Assembly: GCF_000711695.1 (NCBI RefSeq) | Contig: NW_013547016.1 | Coordinates: 1-64,000 of the forward strand | From: Tilletiaria anomala UBC 951 | Lineage: Eukaryota > Basidiomycota > Exobasidiomycetes > Georgefischeriales > Tilletiariaceae | Direction: 5' to 3' | DNA length: 64,000 bases | Shown: one piece after another, positions 35,664-45,200 of the stretch | Position numbering within the stretch: the first letter of the stretch is position 1 | How the letters are laid out: every line of letters begins with the position of its first letter | Position numbers and translations under genes: made by a program | Notes under the pieces: generated by a model | Seen by the model: only the letters and a program-made list of their open reading frames with translations | What the model was told of the DNA's origin: nothing | Databases searched by the model: none

Positions 35664-35971
35664 ATTGGTACTGTGAAGATAGGCCTGAGGCACTTAATCC
35701 CCTTTAGTGGTACCATCCGTCCGAGGCGCATCGGCCCTTCGGTAGAGGTATTCCATCAATCAGAACTGAACGGCTGACAGGGGATCGCGTAGTCAGTCTT
35801 CAAGATGATAAGGCGGAACGGTTGCCAGGACACACGCCATAGCTGCTAAGCCTCTTTCTATTGAATGCGTACTTTCTCCATCCTGACTCCATGATCAACC
35901 ATTGCCCCGCACGCACGTCGGGTACACTTATCCGGATCGGAAGCAGCCCGTGCAGCCATACTTCGCCCCAG
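35664..35971. promoter_or_regulatory. Divergent promoter interval, ptc6-like / mgm101
   Basis: 308 bases separate the two start codons, so both promoters must lie here or extend into the genes. I recognise no specific element. Confidence 0.4.
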
Positions 35972-37466
35972 ATGCTCGCCCGCTCATCCCTCCTCCAGCG
36001 AATCGGCCACGTCGCCCGGTCGCAGCCGGCGATCGCGTCAGCGCTGCGTAGCACTTCGGCGCTGCCCCACCGTTCGGGCACCTCGCAGTACAATACCAGG
36101 AGCAAGTTGCCATCTCCCCCGCCTTCCGCGCCGGCTGCGGCCAAGCTCTCCAGCTTATCTCTTTCACCTGGGGAAGCCGAGAAACTTGCGTCGACCACGA
36201 CTGCTGCGGACCTGCACACGCTGCCCGAGAGCGGCGCGACAGCTGCCGAATCGAGCCCGACAGATTACAACTGGTCCGCAGACGGCAAGCTCGCTCTCCC
36301 CAACTTCGCAGCAAAGAATGCTTCTGTTAACGAGAGCAGACCTGCTGCACTTGGTTCTGATGATCCAGATATGAACCCGCGCGTCGCCACGCCGAGCATG
36401 TTCGAAAGACACAAAGTGAAGGAGAAGAGCTCAAGCGGCCCGCGAGGGTATCATTCCAGCTCGGGTTTGAATGCCGTGGCGGATGCCATCTCTTCTCAAG
36501 AGCGGCACCATCTGCCTCGGTCCTATTCAAAAGCGTCAACAGGTTCTTCAGCAGCACGGAGAACAACAACATCAGCCAAGTCACCGGCATCATTGCGCGC
36601 AAGCGGCAGCGCCAACTCTGCGGCTGCCTCGGCTCACTTTACTCGCCCCCCTGCGCCAGGCGCCCACAATCCATCCATTGGCTCATCTGTTGCGGCACCA
36701 AGCCTCGAAAACGCAGGATCAACACAGCAGGCCATCAAATCATCTTTACCCTCACCTTTGGACACGGCTGACGCATCAACTCCTCCTGAATTGTCTGCCC
36801 CATCACAACAGCAAACCTCATTTGATCATCTAGCACAAAATTACGCAGGCATGGGCTCACATCCCTTCGACTCTCGCATCGCCAACATCCTCAGTGCCCC
36901 ATTAAACGATCTTGACATAGAGATCAAGCCTGGTAAGCAATAGAAATGCCGCCTCGAGGGCGATAACCCGCAAGTGGCGAGGCAAGCTAGCTTACGCAAC
37001 ACACACACACACACATACACACGTTCGCATACTCTGATTTTATTTAGACGGCATCATTTACCTACCCGAAATCAAGTATCGTCGCATTCTCAACAAAGCC
37101 TTCGGACCAGGTGGCTGGGGTCTAGCCCCTCGTGGCGAGACGAACGTCGGCCCTCGGATCGTCAGTCGGGAATGGATGCTCATCTGTCTCGGGCGCTTCG
37201 TCTCGACTGCGCGAGGCGAGCAAGAGTACTTTGACCCTTCCGGGATCGCCACCGCTTCCGAAGGAGCCAAGAGCAATGCACTCATGCGCTGCTGCAAGGA
37301 CTTGGGGATTGCCAGCGAGCTGTGGGATCCCAGGTTCGTCAGGGAGTTCAAATCCAAGCACACAGTGGAAGTCTGGGCCGAGGGAGTAGGTGGAAAGAAG
37401 AGGAGGCTGTGGAGGAGAAAGGATCAGCCGCCATTCGAGTATCCTTGGAAGGAAAAGCAGGTGTAG
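35972..37466 (+). CDS. mgm101: Mitochondrial genome maintenance protein Mgm101
   Basis: Exons 35972-36932 and 37048-37466 encode 459 residues. The N-terminus ([18 protein letters not shown]) is an Arg-rich amphipathic presequence without acids, so this ATG was preferred to the in-frame ATG at 35891. Exon 2 encodes the conserved core: [68 protein letters not shown] and LWDPRF, ending in a basic tail ([15 protein letters not shown]). Mgm101 is a Rad52-related single-strand annealing protein of mitochondrial nucleoids, needed for mtDNA repair and upkeep. The core starts near residue 290; between it and the presequence lies a disordered stretch of over 200 residues rich in Ser, Ala and Pro, making the protein much longer than the yeast one (about 270). 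The 115-nt intron contains an AC repeat. Confidence 0.93.
36999..37022 (+). repeat. AC dinucleotide repeat in the mgm101 intron
   Basis: About twelve AC units with one AT interruption sit inside the intron between the two mgm101 exons, some 25 bases upstream of the acceptor. No effect on splicing is evident from the sequence. Confidence 0.85.
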
Positions 37467-37930
37467 GCGGCTTCAAACTGTAATCCATCGCAAGTCAACG
37501 GTCACTTCATCTGTGTCTTGGTGGTGATGGTTTGAAGCAGGTGTACGGGCTCTGTAACAAGGCTTAATTCTTCCAGCTGCGCTTGGCTACAGCAGACGAC
37601 AGATGGAACCCTGCGTGTGCATGTGCGGCACACTACAAGCGATGATCGTAACCGCGACGACGGACTTGAGCCATTGCTCGGCTTCGAACTCCCTCAGCTC
37701 GTTTGCTTCCAGCATGAGACCGTCAGAGCGGTGCCCGCGCGAACTCACGGCTCTGGCTTGCACCCCCTGTACCGAATGGCTTTAGTTGCTGGTCTAAGCT
37801 AATCCTCTTGTCTTGGTGATTGACCCGATCATTTCATTCTAGATGTATGCACCATATTACAACCCCATGAACTACTGGCCGCTCCCTCTTGATACGCTTA
37901 CCATTGAGCTAGAGTAAGCGTCCTTCTGCA
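37467..37930. other. Convergent 3' interval, mgm101 / dioxygenase
   Basis: 464 bases between two stop codons on opposite strands, presumably both 3' UTRs. It holds a perfect 7-bp inverted repeat, CGCTTAC at 37895-37901 and GTAAGCG at 37914-37920, which lies just past the dioxygenase stop and would form a hairpin in its transcript. Confidence 0.5.
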
Positions 37931-39977
37931 TCACAGGCCGTCGTCCCACACCCCTCTTCCGTGCTTTCTCCCTGAATCGCTGCGCAGCGTGTCACCATAG
38001 CGAGCGCTAAGGACCGAAAGCTTGCTGCGGTAATCATCATGCGAGACACTGATGCAGGGTTACATAAAATTGTCAGTTTCTTGCCACGAGCAATGTCCTG
38101 AGCATGAGAAAGGGACTCACTATGCACCGCACAGCCTTCTGTTGCCTACGAAGGCTGATCGGCCGTGAAGTACGCGATGATTGTCGAAAACTATCAAAGG
38201 TCGCAATTCAGCAGTTGTTCAAAGGGCAAAATCCCAAGTTGTGACGCTCACTCAATGCAGTCCCAGGCCGTAGCTGCTGCCAGTACTCGCCCTCTGGATC
38301 TGTCAAGATCCTGTTCCACTCGCGCAGAGCAGAATAGAAGCTGTCAACGTCCTCCTCCTTGACGCGAAGCACACTTCTGTCGTCATTATTGTATCTGACC
38401 ATCTTAAGCTTCGCACCGTGTCTCCATCCACCCGCGTCATCTGTATGTTGTAAGATCGGGTACCCACTCTCTTCCATCAGCGGGCGAATGAGCGTGTCGT
38501 CATCACCGGCACTGTGCGTCATGAGTCGCACCTCGCTGAGTGTTGCGTACGCTGTCTCATTGCTCTCGCGCAGAATCTTGGCAGCAAGGAACCCGTCGAC
38601 TAACAGACTTTCCCCGCCCTCCGCCTTCGCCGAGCCACACTCTGAGGCTGTGTGGCTGAGCAGATGAAACATCTGCAAACCTGCAGGGTCGGTGAAGTAT
38701 GTCGTATCGGTGTGTGCTTGTAGTTTGAGGTTCGTATACGCCGTATCGCCATGCTCGAGATTCGAGGTGAAGTCCCAAAATCCGCCATAGTGCGTCTCGC
38801 GGATGAATGCAATGCGTCGGATGAGAGCTTCAGTTGCAAGAGGCGACACAGGTACGCCTGAGACGAAACAGAAGCCGAAGGTGGCGATCTTGCTCAACCA
38901 CTTGAGAAGACCGAGGTTTCCAAGCTCCTCGTCATGCACGCTCAGATCGAGAGAGCTCCCTTCCGCCTTTACATCTGCCTGCTCCGAAGACATCGTATAA
39001 GGGCTCCCTTGTGTTTCTGTCTTTTTCGAAGACTCGGTACCTGGCTTGCGACCCATGACTTCGTCCCAGGTGACCGTGGGCGGCGCCTGCCCTATGCTCC
39101 GGCCCCAAAGGACGCGCTCAATAGGCGGCAGCCCTGCCATCCCGCCAGCAGTAAGGCCGACAACGTGTGCACTCGGTCCATTGACGGCAGAAAACGGCGG
39201 TGAATACGAGTTGAGCATCAGCCATCGCCATGGATAGAGCGAGTGGTGTGTTGTGGCGGCGTTCGCCGCTACTGCACCGTTTTCAGCGGCCTGCAGCAGA
39301 GGCGGCCACTCCACTTGCAAGCCTTCGGTCGTGCTTTCCATCGAAACGGGCTCTACATTTCCTGGGATCTGTAAGTCGAGCATTTCCACCATTAGTGTCC
39401 AATAGAAAGCAGATCCAGCCAAAACGGGCCCGCTCACGGCAAACGTGTCAAGCAGTCTCTGCTTCGTTTTGGGATGGTAGCAAGCAGGACAACGACAATG
39501 ATCCCTCAGCCAGACATGGTGGAATTTTGATTCTACTCCACTGGCCCAACGAATTGCTAGCCGATCACTTTTTCCACCGCTTGTTGAGGGCGAAGGTACC
39601 AATGAGATCTGCGGAGTTACCGGATTTGGCGCAGACCCCAGGGTGGAGCCTACTTGAGATGAAGTGCTCGTAGGAGCCGGCGCAGCTTGCTGGGCGGCGG
39701 AGACTGAGCTTATACCACTATTGACTACCTCAGGCCCTTTCGGTTGAGCTGTTCCACGTCGAGATATGCTTGCGGTACTAGGTGCTTGTTGCTGACCCGA
39801 CCTGGCGGAGAGAAGCCGGAGTTGACGTTGCTTTCCTGCGGTTGTCTGCCCCTGCAAGCTGGGTCTCGCTGCTGAGGTCGCCCGGCTCGCCGCCGAGCAT
39901 GCAATTGACTGGTGCACTGTCCTTGCCAGCATGCTGAGCGTTCTAATAATGGCAGCTGCCCGTGGAGCCTCGTCCAT
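37931..39977 (-). CDS. Trimethyllysine / gamma-butyrobetaine dioxygenase family enzyme (carnitine pathway)
   Basis: Exons 39977-39439 (to 39438), 39368-38252, 38190-38121 and 38048-37931 encode 614 residues. It is a 2-oxoglutarate/Fe(II) oxygenase of the TMLH/BBOX family. The N-terminal metal-binding domain shows HHVWLRDHCRCPACYHPKTK; the TauD domain shows THYGGFWDFTSNL, the iron ligands H399 and D401 in LQAHTDTTYF, FTDPAGLQMFHLLSHT, and the distal H561 in FDNHRVLHGR, supplied by a 70-nt exon. The last exon gives CGAYVSHDDYRSKL. The Arg/Ser/Ala-rich N-terminus (MLARTVHQSIACSAASRAT) suggests a mitochondrial signal, favouring TMLH (trimethyllysine to hydroxytrimethyllysine) over BBOX. The first intron (39437-39369, 69 nt) is a multiple of three without stop, but removing it restores LLDTFAIPGNVEP, the family spacing. 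Divergent from the RBR ligase gene. Confidence 0.88.
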
Positions 39978-40289
39978 GGGAGTCAGCCGCTGGAGTCATA
40001 TTGTTGGTGTGATCTGTAAACGGAGGCTGACTACACCAGGTCGTTTGTGGCGTGGCGTGACTTCGTGGTAAAGTGGAAGTGCCGCCCAATACTGCGACGC
40101 TCTCTCGACCTCGTTGTGAGCGACTTACCACAAACCTTACGGTCTTACAACCATTAACTCTCGCTACTCACTACATTCTACTACTTATTTGCGCAGCGAT
40201 CCCTCTTAGCTTCGACGGACCGAAGTCATGAGGGAAAGTACAGCTGCTTGTATGAGCGCAGAGTGCGAAACATTTACTCGATCAATCTC
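39978..40289. promoter_or_regulatory. Divergent promoter interval, dioxygenase / RBR ligase
   Basis: 312 bases lie between two start codons pointing away from each other. Pyrimidine-rich runs (CTACTCACTACATTC near 40160) precede the RBR start. No specific binding site is recognised. Confidence 0.4.
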
Positions 40290-42164
40290 ATGTCGACGTC
40301 CATCATGCCCGCGGCTGCTTCAGTTGTCGCCACCGACCCAGACACCCTTGAAGAATGTCTTCTGATGCAGAAAGACGAGATCCTTGCTATGCTGAGCATC
40401 TATGATGACTCCCAGGAACAAGAAGAGGGCCGGACATCTGAGTCAAATGCAGCTCTACAGGCTATTGGCAGCGCGAGCTACACGAAACCGTTCGTCGTCT
40501 TACGCCACCCGAATCGCCCGGATGCGAACGACCCTCAGAGCGACCTCCGCGATGCTTGCAAAGGTATCAAGCTTGGCAACGGCCAATTGAGTGTTGCAGA
40601 TTCGGATGGAAAATCTGGGGCGCTCGTAAAGCTCGCCGTGCCGATCAACTTCTCCCCGCCACGGAGGGTGGCAATCAAATCGTGCATGTGCAATTTATCG
40701 CGGTGGACATTGCTGCCGAGCGTCTCACACCTGCCGCCAATGGAGATAACATTAAGGCTTCCACCCAACTATCCGCTGCATCAAGCGCCAGATATTACTG
40801 CTATGAGCAGTCCTTGGCTCGGTGGGACATCAGAGACCGTTAGCGCATGGGTTCATGCACAGGTCAGCCGCATTTGGACAGAGGAGGCTGGGGAGGCAGA
40901 ATGTCTAATGATGTTGGCGGAGTGGGCATCAGAACAGTTGTGGAACTTTACTGAAGGACATACAGACAGAGATGGGAAGGGCAGCCGTCATCCCTTCAAA
41001 CTGCTTGAAGATGATTGGCGCGATATGCAGCAGGGTCAAGGCTGGACGGACAGTCAAGCGCAGGAATGGCGAGACGCGATCGTTCTTCCAGTAGAAGGCA
41101 GCATTGACGAACAGTCAGCATCAAGCTCGACTCTGTCAGCACTTCTCACACATTTCTCTAAGCACCGAATCCTCACCCTCTTCTCACACACAAGGTTCAA
41201 TTGCTCCATTTGCCTCGAATCCGTCAAAGGTCGGCTGTGTACGCGACTCGAAGGATGCGGCCATGTCTTTTGCACACCTTGCTTACAGGACTACCTCTGC
41301 ATGCTCGTCAAGGAGGGAGACTGGCGTGGTGCTCGCCGTTGTCCTGATCTCGAGTGTACGGCGATGCGTGCGCGGAAGGAGAAACAAGATGCAGCTGCCA
41401 AAGAACGAGCGATGGCTGACGCGCAAATTATGCGACCAACCGCAGCTGTCGGCCACCAGGGTGACACTGCTCCAGAAGGGCCCCAAGCAAGCGGCCTCAT
41501 TTCTCGCACCGAGATTCAGAGTCTAGTTGGAGAGGAGCTGCTGGCCCGTTACGACTGGCTCGAGCTGAAGGCAGTTGCGGAAACAGATCCGAACGCAACG
41601 CACTGCCCCATCAGCGCTTGCGGCGGGATTGCTCGTGGTGATGCACGCGAAGCCGGAACGTGGTCCGAAGGCTTGCGAATCTGCTCGTCCTGTGGCTACG
41701 CCTTCTGCTGCTTCTGCGAAAAAGCCTGGCATGGCAAGGCTCCTTGCACGCTGGTACAGATCTCTGCGCTAATCGAGGAGTATGCTTCGCTCATAGAGGG
41801 CAGTGCTGAGCAGAAGGCTTTCGAAGCGCGCTATGGCCGCTCAAATATACTCCGACTCACAAGGATCTACAACGAAGAAATCGCCAATCGCAACTGGATC
41901 AGGGAGAACAGCACTGCGTGTCCCTCATGCTCGGTCAACATCGTCAAGTCGGAAGGTTGTAACCATATGACATGCCGCGCGTGCCAAGCACACTTCTGCT
42001 ATCTATGCCAGTCGACGCTCTCAGCTGCCAATCCATACGTCCACTACAACACGCCGGGTATTCCATGTTATCAGAAGCTATTCCATGGCTTGGAGCATAT
42101 GGAGGACGGGGAAGAATTCGAGCCGTTGCCATGGGAGGGGTTTCCGCATGTCGAAGCTATATGA
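40290..42164 (+). CDS. RWD-RBR E3 ubiquitin ligase (RNF14/Itt1-like)
   Basis: A single exon of 624 residues. An N-terminal RWD domain (starting EECLLMQKDEILAMLSIYDD, with the PP-rich LRLPPNYPLHQAP turn) precedes a complete RING-between-RING unit. RING1 begins near residue 303 (CSICLESVKGR...GCGHVFCTPCLQDYL), the IBR includes CPISACGG, CSSCGYAFCCFC and AWHG, and RING2 begins at C544 (CPSCSVNIVKSEGCNHMTC). The catalytic Cys, by alignment of the CNHMTC motif with parkin C431, is C562. RBR ligases take ubiquitin from E2 onto this Cys before passing it on. The RWD-RBR layout is that of RNF14 and yeast Itt1, linked to translation control. The alternative ATG at 40305 would drop only the first five residues. 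The 3' end is 111 bases from the rat1 stop. Confidence 0.93.
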   Translation: MSTSIMPAAASVVATDPDTLEECLLMQKDEILAMLSIYDDSQEQEEGRTSESNAALQAIGSASYTKPFVVLRHPNRPDANDPQSDLRDACKGIKLGNGQLSVADSDGKSGALVKLAVPINFSPPRRVAIKSCMCNLSRWTLLPSVSHLPPMEITLRLPPNYPLHQAPDITAMSSPWLGGTSETVSAWVHAQVSRIWTEEAGEAECLMMLAEWASEQLWNFTEGHTDRDGKGSRHPFKLLEDDWRDMQQGQGWTDSQAQEWRDAIVLPVEGSIDEQSASSSTLSALLTHFSKHRILTLFSHTRFNCSICLESVKGRLCTRLEGCGHVFCTPCLQDYLCMLVKEGDWRGARRCPDLECTAMRARKEKQDAAAKERAMADAQIMRPTAAVGHQGDTAPEGPQASGLISRTEIQSLVGEELLARYDWLELKAVAETDPNATHCPISACGGIARGDAREAGTWSEGLRICSSCGYAFCCFCEKAWHGKAPCTLVQISALIEEYASLIEGSAEQKAFEARYGRSNILRLTRIYNEEIANRNWIRENSTACPSCSVNIVKSEGCNHMTCRACQAHFCYLCQSTLSAANPYVHYNTPGIPCYQKLFHGLEHMEDGEEFEPLPWEGFPHVEAI

Positions 42165-42275
42165 CTGGCATATCCTGCAGTACGCAAAGCGATGCATAGG
42201 CTACAATGGCGGTACACGCCCGAATTGAGAAGCTACAGATACCGAAAGCCAATTGGAACAGGGGAGCAACGTGAA

Positions 42276-45200
42276 TCAATATTGGGCGTACGGGCCCACG
42301 TAACGGGCTCTGCCACGTTGTGCACCACCCCGCGCAGAGGGGCCAAGTGGCCTTGGTGGACCGTTGGCGGGTCCAAGGGGCTTTGGTGGGCCCGAGCCGC
42401 CAATCGGCATAGGCGGGCCGTTGGGGGTTGGCCGGGAAGGAGCAGCATGACCATACGCATCCGGCGGTGGCCCACCTGAAAGTCCTTGAGACCCGTAATT
42501 GGCTTGGTGCGGGGCTTGATAGAGTTGCGGGCCTCCTTGGTAGTGAGCCGGTGGCCCGCCATAGCCAGCGAGAGCACCTCCGTAAGCGCCCTGATGCTGA
42601 TAAGCTGGGGCAGCAGCGTGCGTGCCCTGACCACCGTAGCCAACATAGGCTTGAGGAACGTTCCCATAGCCTCCATTGCCGCCATAGCTTCCATTGCCGC
42701 CATAGCTTCCATTGCCGCCATAGCTTCCATTGCCGCCATAGCTTCCATTGCCGCCATAGCCTCCATTGCCGCCATAGCCTCCATAAGCTCCGGCACCATA
42801 GCTTTGCTGCTGAGGTGAGGGTTGCTGGGCGTACGACTGCGCTGTACCATAGCCTCCGTATCCACCATACGCTGGTGCTTGTGAGTACTGGCTATAAGGA
42901 CCTTGAGCTGAATAATTGCCGTCTGCGTAAGAAAGAGTGAGTCAGGGTGGTCGATTCTGAGAGGGCTTGTGTGAACGACGAACTCACATCCGCTCTGCCC
43001 GCCATAGCTAGCGACTCCATTTTGGTAGCTCCCATAAGGAGACGAAAAAGCTGCGGCGCCAGCCCCCGCGTCCCATTTTTGATGCTGGCTCTGGAGATAT
43101 GGCAAGCCTGGATAGCTGCTCGAACTTTGGAAGCCATTATCGAATCTCTGATGGTGGCCTCGGGGCGGTCCCGTTCGTCCAGGGCCTCCTTCTCTTGGCG
43201 GTCGGCCACCTCGCATCGCAGCTCCCGATCGGATCCAGCCCTTATCACCCTCGTTGAGCTTTCGTTGAGGGTGCTTGAGACCTTTGAGCAGCACGCTACG
43301 GTGCGGCGTCTGTTGTGGCGGGAAGAAGAAGCAAGCAGAGATCGAACGATCGCTGGTGATATCTCCGTATTCCACGTACTTGGTGAACGGGGTCACAAAG
43401 GTGGAACCTGGTACACAGGATGGATCAGGCGCGACTTGCCCAGAAATACCGCCCGTCAATGAGGCGTTCAGTGCAATTGCGTTCGTCTCTTCCTCTCCTT
43501 GCTTGATCTGCTTGGCGTAAACACCGCAAATTGTGTCGTAGACCCGCGCATTCTCGCTCACAAAGTAGACATCGTTGCCGAAAGCATTGCGACGAATCTC
43601 GTCTTCTGATAGATCCTTGTATGGATCCGACATGGCATCAAGCAACCGCTTTTCGTCGATGAAAGGTAAAAGTGCAACACCTTGCCAGACCATCTTCTTG
43701 CCGTTCATGTCGATTTCAAAGGTCTCAGGGTAGAAGTCTCGGATCGCGGAGTCCTCCTTCGTCATCAGCTTGTGAAAAACGTTAGGAAGGCTCGCTCGAC
43801 TGATGAGTTGGCAAAAATCGATCAGCGTCTCTGTTCACCTCGGAGCGCACACACATGGAAACTCACCTCGCTGCAGGCAAGACTCCCATAAGCTGTTCGA
43901 ACGGTCTAAAGGGGTGTCCCAGATCGAATTTGATGTCCAGATCGGTGATGCCAATCTCCTTCATGTCTGCCGCAAAAGGCGAGTAATGATACGGATAATA
44001 CCACTGCCAGCTGGGGCATCCCTGGTAGTAGTATGCGAGCACCCAACATAGTCCTTCGATGTACGACTTGACGACCCCTTTGCGGAATTCGACATCGGTG
44101 AGGGGTACGCCGAATTTTTGTTTGTAATAGCGTTCACGATAGCCAGGCTCAAAGAGCCTGACAGTGTCCACATACTCGACTGTGCCATCAGCATTGACTT
44201 TGCGCTCCGGTGCCGTGACCGGGTCAACAGCCTCGTCGCCGTCGTCTTCATCCTCCGCGGCGTCATCCTCTTCTTCATCCGCATCGGCATCATCCTCCGC
44301 GTCCGCATCGGCGTCCTCAACCTCTGCATCCACATCAGCATCAGCATTCGCATCACGAGCGACAATGGTGGCAACTACGCTATCGCCAGCAGCATTCGAC
44401 CCGTCCAGCATCTCCTCCAAATGACGCTTCTTGGCGACTTTGGGCGCCGACTTTGCACCCGCCCCTTCAAGCTTCCTTTCCTGGTCTTCGTCCATCTGAA
44501 AGACGGCTGCGACAGATGCCTGGCTGGAATTGGCTTCCTGCTCTGCAGGCGCCGCAGTTTGTTGGCTCCCGGACTCGCCCTCTTTTGCTGTGCCATCAGC
44601 TGTAGCATCGCTGCCGGCCGCAGCAGCGGGAGCAGCTCCGGCTGCACCAACGGTATCAATATCGTTTCTCTCCTTGCCGGTCGCGGGCTTGTTAGACTGC
44701 AGCGCCTGTGCACGCATCACCGCGAGTTCCGCCTTGAGCTTCTGCGCAGCATTCAGGTTCTCCGCCTTGACCTTCTCCTTGTCAATCTCTGCAGTAGGCG
44801 GAGGGGCAGCCACGTGCGGTTTCGGCGGGAGGCCGAATCTGGTATGCTTGCCAGCATGTGCGGTGATAGCGATCAGTTCGCTGTCATCCCCCACACCGAT
44901 GACGCCATTTGCGGCCATCGTTACTAGCTTTCGCTTTTTCTGCGTAGGTGCATCTGCATTAGCGGCAATGGCTCCCTCTTTCTCGTCCTTCTCGCGCTCC
45001 TTGCGAGCGCGATGGTGCGCGTCCTGCCGCTCTTCCTGCTCCTTCCTTCGCTTGAAGATCTCATCCTCCTCGGTCGCAAGACCCTCGAGGATGATCTGCG
45101 CGGTGGAAAGCTCTACCTGGCCGTGATTAGTGAGGTAGCTCTTCATGCGTGGCAGCTCCTTTTTCCACAGCTTGAGCAGGACGTCAATCGCGCCTTCGCG

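Noticed and set aside
37820-37930. Possible tRNA gene on the minus strand (TAGCTCAATGG)
   Set aside because: The A-box-like sequence is present, but no GGTTCRA-type B box, acceptor stem or anticodon arm can be built.
42233-43765. Apparent 510-residue frame with Met-Glu-Ala-Met-Ala-Ala repeats
   Set aside because: This is the wrong phase of the rat1 minisatellite; splicing at 42988/42922 shifts into the YGGNG phase and reaches the conserved-looking C-terminus.
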